A DNA stretch of 64,000 bases from Cytophagaceae bacterium (GCA_027488335.1 JAIYBU010000085.1:1-64000), one strand, 5' to 3'. Counted from the stretch's first letter, positions 30,780 through 41,234 are shown. Program-made: numbers and translations. Notes: generated by a model from the sequence alone, not told the origin.

Positions 30780-31592
30780 TTATTTTTCCATAAATGCCAT
30801 CACATCTTCCGAAATACCAGTATTCACAAAGCCACCATCGTGGAAAAGGTTTTGCATCGTAACCATACGAGTAAGGTCAGAGAAAAGTGTAATACAATAA
30901 TCGGCACAAGAATCGGCCGAGGCATTTCCCAATGGAGATATTTTATCGGCAAAATCAAAGAATTTATCAAAACCACCAATGCCAGAGCCAGCCGAAGTTT
31001 CGGTAGGAGACTGAGAAATGGTATTGACACGCACTTTTTTTAGTTTTCCGAAGCGGTACCCATAGCTACGAGCAATCGACTCAAGCATGGCTTTTGCCTC
31101 GGCCATATCGGTATAAAACGGAAACGTTCGTTGAGCCGCCATATAGCTTAGTGCCACAAACGAACCCCATTCATTCATAGCATCCAATTTTTCGGCTGTC
31201 TGTAAGAATTTATGAAACGAAAGAGCCGAAATATCAACACTTTTCAGAAACCAATCATAATTCAAATCGCCGTAGGCTTTTCCTTTACGAATATTGGGCG
31301 ACATTCCGATGGAGTGCAACACAAAATCAACCTTTCCACCAAAATGCTCCATTGATTTTGTGTACAGGTTTTCAATATCTTCAACCGAAGTGGCATCTGC
31401 AGCTATAATTGGTGCTTCGCAAATCTCAGCCAATTTATTGATTTCGCCCATACGCATCGCAATCGGGGCATTGGTCAAAACTATCTTTGCTCCTTCTTCG
31501 TGTGCTTTTAAAGCCACCTTCCAAGCAATTGATTTTTCGTTTAATGCACCAGAAACGATGCCTGTTTTACCTTTAAGAAGTCCGTATGCCAT
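30780..31592 (-). CDS. fabI: Enoyl-ACP reductase (NADH)
   Basis: 270 aa; YGLLKGKTGIVSGALNEKSIAWKVA, VLHSIG, ALSYMAAQRTFPFYTDMAEAKAMLES. Confidence 0.92.
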   Translation of the reverse strand: MAYGLLKGKTGIVSGALNEKSIAWKVALKAHEEGAKIVLTNAPIAMRMGEINKLAEICEAPIIAADATSVEDIENLYTKSMEHFGGKVDFVLHSIGMSPNIRKGKAYGDLNYDWFLKSVDISALSFHKFLQTAEKLDAMNEWGSFVALSYMAAQRTFPFYTDMAEAKAMLESIARSYGYRFGKLKKVRVNTISQSPTETSAGSGIGGFDKFFDFADKISPLGNASADSCADYCITLFSDLTRMVTMQNLFHDGGFVNTGISEDVMAFMEK

Positions 31593-31750
31593 TATTTTGT
31601 TGTTTACGAATAGATAAGCCTACTTTTAAATTTTAAGGTCTCAAAGGTACATTTTTTCTAAAAAATAAAAAACCGCCTCTCAAATCAGAAAGACGGTTTA
31701 TTGATTTTTAGTTGTTGATTCTAAGCCTTTTTAAAAAATTACCCTATTCT

Positions 31751-33550
31751 TTAAAAAATGTATTTGTTTTCCTCAATCATTGCATCGGCCACACGACGAC
31801 GAGCGTTTTTGAGGTTCATTGGTTCAATCTTAGTGAAACGTTTCAAACCCATAAGCATTACTCTGAGTTCATCGCCTTCTGCAAACGATGTGATAGCCTC
31901 ACGACCCGCATTATTTACTCTTGCTACTGCTTCGTGCAAATAAATTAAAGCCATATCTTTTTGCAGCTCAACCGCAGCTTCGCCTTTAATACCGATAAGT
32001 TTTTCAACTCTCAATAGTGCCGATTCGGCAACATAAATTTCGATAGCCATGTCGGCTACATTCATCAAAATTTCTTGTTCGTTCGAAAGCGACATCATGA
32101 ATTTCTGTACTGCCGCACCCGAAACCATCAACGCTGCTTTTTTCAAGTTTTTCAATACTTTTTTCTCTGCTGCAAATAATGTTTCATCGTCAGCCGAACT
32201 GAAGTCTGGAATCGACATAATTTCCTTACCAACTGCCATTGCAGGACCCATAAGGTCAAGTTCGCCTTTCATAGCACGCTTCAAAAGCATATCAACAATC
32301 AACATACGGTTGATTTCGTTTGTGCCTTCAAAAATACGGTTGATACGTGCATCACGGTAAGCACGCTCCATCGGAGCATCGGCCGAGTAACCCATTCCAC
32401 CATACACCTGCAAGCTTTCATCGACTACATAGTCCAGAACTTCTGAGCTATGCACTTTCATAATGGCACACTCAATAGCAAATTGTTCGAGTGCCTTTAA
32501 TTTTGCTTCAGCATCACCCAAACCTTGTGATTTAAGGTCTTCGATGGCATCATCAATATTTTGTCCTGCACGATAATTGGCTGTTTCAGAAGCAAAAATG
32601 CGAGTAGCCATTTCGGCCAATTTATGCTTTATTGCCCCAAATGAGGAAATAGAAACACCAAATTGTTTTCGTTCGTTTGCGTAATTGATTGCATGATTTA
32701 ACGAACCTTTTGACCCACCTACTACAGCAATGCCGAGTTTGATACGACCAATATTTAGGATATTTACTGCAATCTTAAAGCCATTTCCACGAGTTGATAG
32801 CAAATTTTCAACAGGAACATGACAATCGTTAAAGAAAACTTGACGTGTATCCGAACCTTTGATACCAAGTTTATGCTCAGGTTCATTCATCGTGATTCCA
32901 CCAAAAGTTTTTTCTACGATGAAAGCTGTTAGATTTTTATCGTCATCAATTTTAGCAAAAACGATAAACAACTCGGCAAAACCGCCATTGGTTATCCACA
33001 TTTTTTGTCCGTTGATGATATAATGCTTTCCATCAGCAGAAAGAGTAGCTTTTGATTTTCCAGCATTTGCATCCGAACCAGAATCAGGCTCTGTCAGGCA
33101 GTAGGCAGCTTTCCATTCGCCAGAAGCCAAAAGAGGTAAATATTTAGCTTTTTGCTCTTCGTTGCCATAATAGACAATTGGCAAAGTACCGATACCTGTA
33201 TGAGCTGATTGTGCTACCGAGAACGAATGACCTGTTCCGAGAGCCTCAGCAACCAACATCGAAGTATTAAAATTCATACCAAAACCACCATATTCTTCAG
33301 GAACAGCTGTTCCAAGAATACCCAACTCTCCAGCTTTTGTCATTAATGAAGAAATTAATTCTGGGGATTTAGCCGTATCAATTTCGTTGAGGCGAGGGTG
33401 AACTTCGGTTTTCAAGAAATCACGGCAAGTTTCGGCAATCATTTGTTGCTCTTCCGTAAATTCTTCTGGAATGAAAATTTGGTGAGCTTCAACTTCTTTG
33501 ATTAAAAATTCGCCACCTTTGATTGATGATTTGTTTTCGGTTGCTGTCAT
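31751..33550 (-). CDS. Acyl-CoA dehydrogenase family protein
   Basis: Start probably MTATENKSS (33550); AYCLTEPDSGSDANAGKSKA, MWITNGGFAELFIVFAK, YGGMGYSADAPMERAYRDARINRIFEGTNEINR. Confidence 0.92.
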   Translation of the reverse strand: MTATENKSSIKGGEFLIKEVEAHQIFIPEEFTEEQQMIAETCRDFLKTEVHPRLNEIDTAKSPELISSLMTKAGELGILGTAVPEEYGGFGMNFNTSMLVAEALGTGHSFSVAQSAHTGIGTLPIVYYGNEEQKAKYLPLLASGEWKAAYCLTEPDSGSDANAGKSKATLSADGKHYIINGQKMWITNGGFAELFIVFAKIDDDKNLTAFIVEKTFGGITMNEPEHKLGIKGSDTRQVFFNDCHVPVENLLSTRGNGFKIAVNILNIGRIKLGIAVVGGSKGSLNHAINYANERKQFGVSISSFGAIKHKLAEMATRIFASETANYRAGQNIDDAIEDLKSQGLGDAEAKLKALEQFAIECAIMKVHSSEVLDYVVDESLQVYGGMGYSADAPMERAYRDARINRIFEGTNEINRMLIVDMLLKRAMKGELDLMGPAMAVGKEIMSIPDFSSADDETLFAAEKKVLKNLKKAALMVSGAAVQKFMMSLSNEQEILMNVADMAIEIYVAESALLRVEKLIGIKGEAAVELQKDMALIYLHEAVARVNNAGREAITSFAEGDELRVMLMGLKRFTKIEPMNLKNARRRVADAMIEENKYIF

Positions 33551-33582
33551 GGTATTTATAGTTGAATATTTTTGTCGAAAAT

Positions 33583-33645
33583 TATTATGCGTGCATACTA
33601 TTATGCAAATATAAATATTTTTAAAATTATTATGCAAGCATACTA
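33583..33645. promoter_or_regulatory. Two 18-bp near-palindromic operator-like sites upstream of acyl-CoA dehydrogenase
   Basis: TATTATGC-GT-GCATACTA (33583-33600) and TATTATGC-AA-GCATACTA (33628-33645), 45 bp centre to centre; half site TATTATGC at 33599-33606. Confidence 0.65.
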
Positions 33646-33667
33646 ATAAAAATATTTTAAAAAAATA

Positions 33668-33708
33668 AAAAAATCCTCGGTCTTCATAATTGAAATACCG
33701 AGGATTTT
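33668..33708 (-). terminator. Rho-independent terminator
   Basis: aaaatcctcggt...accgaggattttt. Confidence 0.75.
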
Positions 33709-33727
33709 TAAAATAGGCACTTTACTA

Positions 33728-35398
33728 CTACTCTATCATGAACTCATAGTTTCCGCTTGAAACGTCAAAGATTGCTTTATCTTTTTCTGTTTTTATGTAG
33801 GTAATGCCTTCTATTTTTACAGGTTTCTTTTTTACCACGAAGAGCTTCCCTCCTTCTTTAATATTATTAATTGTTTTACCAGTGGGTAGTAGCAACTGTA
33901 CTTGTGCCGATGAATTTGCTGGAATACTCAGTTTTAGACTAAATTTAGTTCCTTGCCAATTCGATTGGCTCGTAATCTGTCCATAGTTTGTATCAAAAGT
34001 TTTCGATTCGGTAGTCAAACTTGTAGCTATCACCGTTTTTGATTCATTAAGATTGGGTTCAACAATGGCTTTTTTTGTATAAACTTTATTTAGAAAATCT
34101 TCTGAATACGCATAGTTTTCTACGAATGGAGTATTTTCGGCTATTACTTTGGCAAGCAAAGTATTTTCATCTGCCTTTTTAGGAAGTCCCTCTACCTCAA
34201 CATATCTAAATCCGTGATAGCTAAATTTAGGTTCCCACTTTTCAAGGCCATATCCTTTTAAGAGATATTTGTCAGTGGATTTGATTCCTTTTTGGTCGGC
34301 TAAACCTTTGTCGGTTAGGGTTTCGGCAAATTTAAGTTCTACTTCTTTGGTTGCTTTACCTTCCGTTTGTAGATACACAAAGCCAACAATATTTTGTCCG
34401 AAATCAAACACATAACGGCCTTTTCGTGGTTCGGTCATTTTTACAGCCTTAATTTCTTTGATAACCTGCATTTGTGGCGAAATCAAGGGTTTTAATTCGA
34501 TTCCACTTTGAGCCTCATCCATCATTGCGGCATTTTCCCAATCTTTGCCATATTCGAGTTGGGCATTATACGTTTCGCCGCCATACATTAAGTTTGAAAT
34601 GATTGGTGAAAGTCGAGTTTTCCAACTTCCATCAGAAATAACTGTTTGACGAGAACCATCATAAAACTCCATTTCCATCTGAAATAAAAGTTTGTTTGGT
34701 TGATTTCCTTTTTGCCAAGCATTGCCGAGTGTTGCCGTAATGAAGTTGATTCCGATGCTTAAATCTTCATTCGAGATTTCATAAATTTGGTAAGGAATGG
34801 CCTTTGAATTTTGAAGGATACCAGGTGAAAGAAAATCTTGTCCTACTTTTTTTCCATTGAAAATCAAATGGTAAGCTCCTACTCCAGTTACATAAATTCT
34901 TGCTCTTGTGGCACGTTTGCTTAAGTTAAATTCTTTTTGAAGCTCGATAGATTTGCCATCAGTTCCGTTTTTCCCAATCCAATGAGCTGACCAATCTTCT
35001 TTTTTGAGTAGAGCCATTTCCCACCAAGTTGGCTCAGAATATTGTGTTGGTTTGTTTTTTTCATTCCACACTTTCACTTTCCAGAAATATCTCTTTCGTG
35101 ATTCGAGTGGCTTTCCTGCATAATCTATTTTTATTGATTGCTCGGATTTTACCATTCCTGAGTTCCAAACGTTTCCATTATCTTTTTTAAGGTCGGCTTC
35201 GTTATCGGCTACTAATATTTGGTAAGCTGTTTGTTTTACTCCACGATTAGTGGCTTTCATTTGCCACGATAATCTTGGGGTTATAACTTCCAAGCCCAAT
35301 GGCGTTTCTTGGTATTCACATCTGAGTTTTTCAAGTGTTTGTGCATTTGCTTGAAAAATATTCAAACTTATAAAAAGCAAAATGAGTGTTTTCTTCAT
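33728..35398 (-). CDS. GH78 alpha-L-rhamnosidase-like protein, apparently missing the catalytic (alpha/alpha)6 barrel
   Basis: 556 aa; signal peptide, N-terminal LRCEYQETPLGLEVITPRLSWQM, middle YVTGVGAYHLIFNGKKVGQDFLSPG, DFGQNIVGFVYL, then a direct jump to a GH78-C-like SLTTESKTFDTNYGQITSQSNWQGTKFSLKLSIPANSSAQVQLL. Confidence 0.75.
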   Translation of the reverse strand: MKKTLILLFISLNIFQANAQTLEKLRCEYQETPLGLEVITPRLSWQMKATNRGVKQTAYQILVADNEADLKKDNGNVWNSGMVKSEQSIKIDYAGKPLESRKRYFWKVKVWNEKNKPTQYSEPTWWEMALLKKEDWSAHWIGKNGTDGKSIELQKEFNLSKRATRARIYVTGVGAYHLIFNGKKVGQDFLSPGILQNSKAIPYQIYEISNEDLSIGINFITATLGNAWQKGNQPNKLLFQMEMEFYDGSRQTVISDGSWKTRLSPIISNLMYGGETYNAQLEYGKDWENAAMMDEAQSGIELKPLISPQMQVIKEIKAVKMTEPRKGRYVFDFGQNIVGFVYLQTEGKATKEVELKFAETLTDKGLADQKGIKSTDKYLLKGYGLEKWEPKFSYHGFRYVEVEGLPKKADENTLLAKVIAENTPFVENYAYSEDFLNKVYTKKAIVEPNLNESKTVIATSLTTESKTFDTNYGQITSQSNWQGTKFSLKLSIPANSSAQVQLLLPTGKTINNIKEGGKLFVVKKKPVKIEGITYIKTEKDKAIFDVSSGNYEFMIE

Positions 35399-35791
35399 CT
35401 AATTTTCTTTTGGTTTCTACTAAAAAAACTGTTATTTCTTAATTGTTTGGCAATTTCTTAAAATATTGTCTATTATTTACCCTATTTATTGTGTTTTGTT
35501 GATAAAAGTCGCTCATTTCCCTTTTATCATTCAAAACTTCCGCTTCGTCAAACAAAACTTTCAGCCTATTTGACATGTTGTTACATTTGACGGGTAATCT
35601 TGGTTTTGTATCAAGCTTATTAATTTCTATTATTTAAAATTCATCAACCGTTCAAAACAAAAACCTACCATTCTTCACTATTTTTCAAGCAAAAAGTATT
35701 CAAAATTGTCTTGGAATTAAATTTTTACCGTTTTGAAAACTTATAAGAACAGTATTATCATTTTAATTTATTACTACAAAAAATCCAATTT

Positions 35792-38152
35792 ATGAAAAAA
35801 CTATTATTGTTGTTATTTAGTCTATTTTTCACGTGGAATCTATCTGCACAAGACAAGTTTACGGTCAGTGGGTACATAAAAGATGCTGCCAATGGCGAAG
35901 GTTTGATTGGTGTTTCGGTTTATGTACAAGAAGTAAAGACAGGTACTCAGACGAATCCGTATGGATTCTATTCTCTAACGCTTCCCAAAGGAACGTATAA
36001 CTTGGTGATGACGTATGTGGGCTTTGAAAAAATCACAAAAAAAGTGGAGCTTTTAAGTCAAGATGTAAAATTAGATGTCGAGTTAAAAGATGACTCGAAG
36101 CTTTTGCAGGAAGTAGTGATTACAACTAAAAAGGCCGACGATAATGTAAAAAGCCTTGAAATGTCGGTCAATAAAGTTGATATAAAAACGATGCAAAAAA
36201 TGCCAGCCTTGCTCGGTGAAGTGGACATTATTAAAAGCATTCAGTTTTTACCCGGAGTTACATCGGTTGGAGAAGGGGCATCAGGTTTTAATGTGCGTGG
36301 TGGCGGAATTGACCAAAATTTAGTTTTGCTCGATGAAGCTCCTGTTTACAATTCTTCTCACCTTTTTGGTTTTTTCTCGGTTTTTAATCCTGATGCCGTA
36401 AAGGATGTAAAACTGATTAAAGGTGGGATTCCTTCACAGTATGGCGGACGTGTTTCTTCTATCTTAGATGTACGAATGAAAGAAGGAAACTCAAAAAAGC
36501 CACAGTTTTCGGGCGGAATTGGTAGCATCTTTTCGAGATTTACATACGAACGTCCTTTTTTGAAAGATAAAGGTTCGTTTATTGTGGCGTTGCGTAGGTC
36601 CTACATTGATATTTTGGCTAAACCATTTTTAAATTCTGATTTGAAAGGAACGAGTTTTTATTTCTATGATTTCACGGCAAAGGCCAATTATCGGGTTAAT
36701 GAAAAAAATACGGTTTTTCTTTCGGGGTATTTTGGGCGTGATACTTTCGGTGCTGACTTTGGCTTTAACTGGGGAAATGCAACTACGAGTTTCAGATGGA
36801 ATCACGTTTTCAACAACAAGCTATTTTTAAATAATACTGTTTTTTATAGCAACTACGATTACGCTCTTCAGTCAGACCTTAAACAGAAAAATGACCAAGA
36901 TGCTTTTCGTTGGAAATCAAATATTATTACATATAGTATAAAGCCCGATTTTACGTATTATCCAAATACCAAAAACACGATTACTTTTGGTGGACAGATG
37001 ACATACTATACTTTTAATCCTGGGCAAGCGGTAGCCATTTCGGGTGGTGTTGAACGACAAATCGGTTTAGCTGATAAGTTTGCGTCAGAAGCGGCCATTT
37101 ATGTTGGAAATGAACAAAAATTGACCTCAAAAATTTCGCTTCAATACGGACTTCGTTATTCGCTCTATAATTATCTCGGTAAAGGAAACGCTTATCAATT
37201 GAGTGCCATAAATAATGATGGAGAACGTAGAAGTATTACTAAAACAACTGAATATAGTTGGGGGAAAAGTATTCAACAATATGGAAACTTTGAGCCTCGA
37301 TTTGCCGCCAACTTTACTCTTGGACAAGATAATTCAATTAAACTGAGTTACAATCGTTTGGCTCAATACATTCACCTTCTTTCAAATACTACGGCATCGT
37401 CTCCGCTTGATGTTTGGACTCCGAGCAGCAATAACATAAAACCTCAGTTGGCCGACCAATATGCTTTGGGATATTTTCATAATTTTAGCGATAACCTTTT
37501 TGAAACTTCGGTCGAGGTTTATTATAAAGACCTTTATAACCAAATTGATTATGTTAGAAACGCCGATTTATTGTTGAACCCAGCCGTTGAAGCAGACTTA
37601 CTTTCGGGGAAAGGTCGGGCCTACGGAGCGGAATTTTATGTAAAGAAAGCGAAGGGAAAGTTTAACGGTTGGGTAAGTTATACATTGGCTCGCACAGAAA
37701 GAAAAATTGAAGGTTTAAATCAAAATAATTGGTTTCCGAGCAGAATTGACAAAACTCATAATTTATCGGTTGTGGCTATTTATGACTTGAATAAACGTTG
37801 GACATTCTCAAGTAATTTTTCATTCAGTACTGGCACGCCTGCGAGCTTCCCGACTAATAAGTTTATTTGGCAGGGTTATGCTCTTCCGCACAATTATTAT
37901 GATACTCGAAATGCCTATCGAATTCCAGCATCGCACCGTCTTGATTTTGCGGCAACTCGTCAAACCAACTATGGTTTCTTTAAGCGTGGTACTGGCGAAT
38001 GGGTTTTCTCGGTGTATAATGTTTACAATCGTCGTAATCCTTTTTCGGTTTTTGTTCGCCAAAATGAAACTGACCCTACTAAAACCGAGGCGGTTCGTTA
38101 TGCGGTTTTCGGTTCGATTATTCCAGCAGTTACTTATAATTTTAAATTCTGA
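35792..38152 (+). CDS. TonB-dependent receptor with N-terminal carboxypeptidase-regulatory-like domain
   Basis: 786 aa; FTVSGYIKDAANGEGLIGVSVYVQE, plug FNVRGGGIDQNLVLLDEAPVYN, terminal beta strand YNFKF. Confidence 0.92.
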   Translation: MKKLLLLLFSLFFTWNLSAQDKFTVSGYIKDAANGEGLIGVSVYVQEVKTGTQTNPYGFYSLTLPKGTYNLVMTYVGFEKITKKVELLSQDVKLDVELKDDSKLLQEVVITTKKADDNVKSLEMSVNKVDIKTMQKMPALLGEVDIIKSIQFLPGVTSVGEGASGFNVRGGGIDQNLVLLDEAPVYNSSHLFGFFSVFNPDAVKDVKLIKGGIPSQYGGRVSSILDVRMKEGNSKKPQFSGGIGSIFSRFTYERPFLKDKGSFIVALRRSYIDILAKPFLNSDLKGTSFYFYDFTAKANYRVNEKNTVFLSGYFGRDTFGADFGFNWGNATTSFRWNHVFNNKLFLNNTVFYSNYDYALQSDLKQKNDQDAFRWKSNIITYSIKPDFTYYPNTKNTITFGGQMTYYTFNPGQAVAISGGVERQIGLADKFASEAAIYVGNEQKLTSKISLQYGLRYSLYNYLGKGNAYQLSAINNDGERRSITKTTEYSWGKSIQQYGNFEPRFAANFTLGQDNSIKLSYNRLAQYIHLLSNTTASSPLDVWTPSSNNIKPQLADQYALGYFHNFSDNLFETSVEVYYKDLYNQIDYVRNADLLLNPAVEADLLSGKGRAYGAEFYVKKAKGKFNGWVSYTLARTERKIEGLNQNNWFPSRIDKTHNLSVVAIYDLNKRWTFSSNFSFSTGTPASFPTNKFIWQGYALPHNYYDTRNAYRIPASHRLDFAATRQTNYGFFKRGTGEWVFSVYNVYNRRNPFSVFVRQNETDPTKTEAVRYAVFGSIIPAVTYNFKF

Positions 38153-38197
38153 CCTCGACTACGCTCGGTCACCGTTGGTATCTGAGCGAAGTCGAAG
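38153..38197. repeat. REP-like inverted repeat between TonB receptor and DUF4249 gene
   Basis: ctcgactacgctcgg-tcaccgttggtat-ctgagcgaagtcgaag. Confidence 0.7.
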
Positions 38198-38213
38198 ATA
38201 AACTAAGTTAAAA

Positions 38214-39116
38214 ATGAAAAATATTCGCATTTTATTTTCTATATACTTTTTATCCGTATTTTTATTTTCTTGTACGGATGTGATTGATATTAATGTGAAG
38301 GAAGGTGTATCACAACTTTCAGTAGATGCACTTGTCAATAACAAGCCTGAAACACAAACCATCAAATTAACCTTAACTCAAGGATACTTTGATAATTCAG
38401 CCATCAAACCTGCTCTTGGAGCTTCGGTTTTTGTGTTTGACCAAGATAGTGTTGCTTATGAATTTAAGGATTTAAAAAATGATGGAGTTTATACCTACGA
38501 TGCTAAAACTAAGCCTTTGAATAAAATAGGAAAGCAATATGCTTTGTATGTAAAATATGGTAATGATGAATTTATTTCAGTCTCAAAGCTTAACAGAGTT
38601 CCAAAGATTGATTCTGTGAATTATGCAGTCGAAAAGCTACCTATCAAACCTGATAATGGTCCACAGGAAGGTTTTCTTCCACAATTTTATGCCAAAGATT
38701 TTGAAGGCGAAGGAGATTGCTATTGGGTTAAAGCGGCAAAGAATAATAAGTATTTTTCAAAGGCTACCGAAATTCAGGTAGCTTATGATGCTGGATTTAG
38801 TCCAGGCTCAAAAACAGATGGTCTTTTGTTTATTTTGCCGATTCGAACATCTGTCGCCCGAGAATTATATTCTGATAAAGATACTTTGAAAGTAGACCTT
38901 TATTCGATAACTCAAGAACAGTTTTACTACTTGCAGTTTGTTCAGCAGGTTTCGCAAGATGGTAGTTTATTTTCTACGCCATTGGCAAATATTCCTACCA
39001 ATATTATCAATCGAAATTCAAATTCTACAAAAAAGGCTGTTGGATTTTTTGGTATTTCGGCAGTAAGTTCGATAGAAGCAATTATTGATAAAAATAAGGC
39101 GAAACCTAAGAAATAG
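38214..39116 (+). CDS. DUF4249-like lipoprotein, TonB receptor partner
   Basis: 300 aa; lipobox FLFSCTDVIDINVKEG, position 3' of the TonB-dependent receptor. Confidence 0.78.
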   Translation: MKNIRILFSIYFLSVFLFSCTDVIDINVKEGVSQLSVDALVNNKPETQTIKLTLTQGYFDNSAIKPALGASVFVFDQDSVAYEFKDLKNDGVYTYDAKTKPLNKIGKQYALYVKYGNDEFISVSKLNRVPKIDSVNYAVEKLPIKPDNGPQEGFLPQFYAKDFEGEGDCYWVKAAKNNKYFSKATEIQVAYDAGFSPGSKTDGLLFILPIRTSVARELYSDKDTLKVDLYSITQEQFYYLQFVQQVSQDGSLFSTPLANIPTNIINRNSNSTKKAVGFFGISAVSSIEAIIDKNKAKPKK

Positions 39117-39181
39117 TAACAAAGTTTCAGAGGAACAAAGGAACATAGTGCGATTGTTCTATATTTTTATTACTAAAAAAA

Positions 39182-40159
39182 TTAAAACAAATTCTTCCAA
39201 GTGCCTTTTATGTAGTTATATTTTAAGGTACTTGGAAGTGCTTTCCAAAAGTATTTATTAATTTCTACCGAAAAAGATGGTTGCATGTAGCAGTTAATTA
39301 CACAACCTTCACATTCTTTCAATTTCCCTTCTAAAGCCACAATTTCTTGCACTTCTTCTGATTCGTATAAATCAAATAAGTTTCCCTTTATTTCAAAGTC
39401 TTTTGTTCCGAGGTGATAACAGGGCAGTACCAATTTGTTTTCTGGGGAAATAACTATTGTTGTTGAAGCAGCTCGACAGACAGGGTTTTCAACACTATTT
39501 CCGCCGTTTTTCCGCAGGTCAACAAATGCTTCATTCAGATAAACATTTTTTTGTTTTCCCCACCACAAAAGTTTTTGTAAACTCGCTTCCGAAAGGTTTT
39601 CCCCAGTTTCCACTGTATTATAGTTAAAAACTGGATTAAGAATTAAGACCAAATCGTTGGGTTGCGTAATTTCATTCCATACACGTTCTATCTTATCCAC
39701 ATTTTGTTCAAATACTGTAAATAGAATATCTGGTCGTTCTTTATTATTTTTCGCTATTTGTATAGAATCAAGTATTTTATCAAAACACTTCACCCCTCTC
39801 GATAAATTATGTTCTTCCTCATCAGGTGAATCCAACGAGAAATGAAGCATGTCAATTTTGTCCTTTAAGCGGTCGGCATATTTAGGGTAAAGCAAACAGT
39901 TGGTTGTTACTGTAGTTATGAATCCAGCTTTTTTTGCTTCTTCTAAAAGTACATCTAATTTTCGGTGTAGTAGTGGTTCACCTCCTGTGAAATCAATGAC
40001 TTTGACTCCGAGTTTTTTTAGGTCTTTGAGGTTTTCTCTGAAATTTTCGAGGGTAATATAAGGTGAAGGTTTTTCCCAAATATCACAAAAACTACAGGTA
40101 GCATTGCAGCGATAGGTTACGTAGTAGTTACACAAAACTGGGTGTTTGATTAGCCTCAT
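39182..40159 (-). CDS. Radical SAM protein with C-terminal cysteine-rich (SPASM-like) region
   Basis: 325 aa; CNATCSFCDIW (CxxxCxxC), DFTGGEPLLH, C-terminal CRAAS, PCYHLG, CEGCVINCYM. Confidence 0.85.
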   Translation of the reverse strand: MRLIKHPVLCNYYVTYRCNATCSFCDIWEKPSPYITLENFRENLKDLKKLGVKVIDFTGGEPLLHRKLDVLLEEAKKAGFITTVTTNCLLYPKYADRLKDKIDMLHFSLDSPDEEEHNLSRGVKCFDKILDSIQIAKNNKERPDILFTVFEQNVDKIERVWNEITQPNDLVLILNPVFNYNTVETGENLSEASLQKLLWWGKQKNVYLNEAFVDLRKNGGNSVENPVCRAASTTIVISPENKLVLPCYHLGTKDFEIKGNLFDLYESEEVQEIVALEGKLKECEGCVINCYMQPSFSVEINKYFWKALPSTLKYNYIKGTWKNLF

Positions 40160-40254
40160 TTTTTGAGAGTTTAGACAAAAGACAAGAGAATAAAGATTTT
40201 TAGTTTTTGAAGAAAACTTATCTCATGTCTCTTGTCTAAAATCTTTTATCTACT

Positions 40255-41097
40255 TTATTGTAGCATTTTCAATAAACTTGCGAGTTTATCTTTTAAGTCT
40301 TTTCTATCAACAATAAAATCAAGGAAACCATGTTCTAAAACAAATTCAGCAGTTTGAAAACCTTTTGGTAATTCTTTACCGATTGTTTCTTTGATTACAC
40401 GTGGCCCAGCAAAACCAATAAGTGCTTCAGGCTCTGAAATATTAAAATCACCGAGCATGGCGTAAGAAGCCGTAACACCACCTGTTGTTGGGTCAGTCAA
40501 TAATGATATGTACGGAAGACCCGCTTCTGATAGTTGAGCCAAACGAGCTGAGGTTTTTGCCATTTGCATTAATGAAAAACCTGCTTCCATCATTCTCGCA
40601 CCACCCGATTTTGAAATCATCAAAAATGGCATTTTGTGCTTGAGTGCGTAATCAATTCCACGGGCAATTTTTTCTCCTACAACTGACCCCATTGAACCAC
40701 CAATGAAGCTAAAATCCATACACGTAATAACGATGTCGAGTTCATCCATTTTACCGTAGGCTGTTCGAGCGGCATCTTTTAAACCTGATTTTTTTTCAGT
40801 TGCTCGAACTCTATCAACGTAAGATTTTGTATCGGTAAATTTTAGTGGGTCGCCTGAACGGAGGTTTTCGTCGAGTTCGGTGTATTCACCTTCATCAAAC
40901 AAAATTTGAAAATATGCTTCTGAGCCAATTTTCTCGTGGTAGTTGCAATGGATACACGTAAAGGCATTGAGTTTATGCTCTCGGGTGTGCATCGCTTTCT
41001 TGCAATTTGGACATTGATACCAAAGCCCATCGGGGGCTTCACGCTTCATCTCCGTCGGAGTTTGTATTCCTTTATCTGTTCTCTTAAACCAAGACAT
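40255..41097 (-). CDS. accD: Acetyl-CoA carboxylase carboxyltransferase subunit beta
   Basis: 280 aa; zinc ribbon [49 protein letters not shown]. Confidence 0.95.
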   Translation of the reverse strand: MSWFKRTDKGIQTPTEMKREAPDGLWYQCPNCKKAMHTREHKLNAFTCIHCNYHEKIGSEAYFQILFDEGEYTELDENLRSGDPLKFTDTKSYVDRVRATEKKSGLKDAARTAYGKMDELDIVITCMDFSFIGGSMGSVVGEKIARGIDYALKHKMPFLMISKSGGARMMEAGFSLMQMAKTSARLAQLSEAGLPYISLLTDPTTGGVTASYAMLGDFNISEPEALIGFAGPRVIKETIGKELPKGFQTAEFVLEHGFLDFIVDRKDLKDKLASLLKMLQ

Positions 41098-41195
41098 AGT
41101 AGGTTATCATATTTTGAGGGGACAAAGGTAATTAAACTTGGCCGTTGATTTATTCAGTTTTCATCAAAATTTTATTTTACTGTTAGTATAAATCA

Positions 41196-41224
41196 GAAAG
41201 GCTTCGTTTAAAACGAAGCCTTTC
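41196..41224. terminator. Terminator hairpin
   Basis: gaaaggcttcgttt-a-aaacgaagcctttc, 14-bp perfect stem. Confidence 0.75.
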
Positions 41225-41234
41225 TTTAATCTAT

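Noticed and set aside
32992-33000. Exact DnaA box TTATCCACA
   Set aside because: Isolated single box inside acyl-CoA dehydrogenase CDS; expected by chance and not used as origin evidence
35830-35846. Sequence tttttcacgtggaatc resembling parS
   Set aside because: About three mismatches to the consensus and lies within the TonB receptor signal-peptide codons
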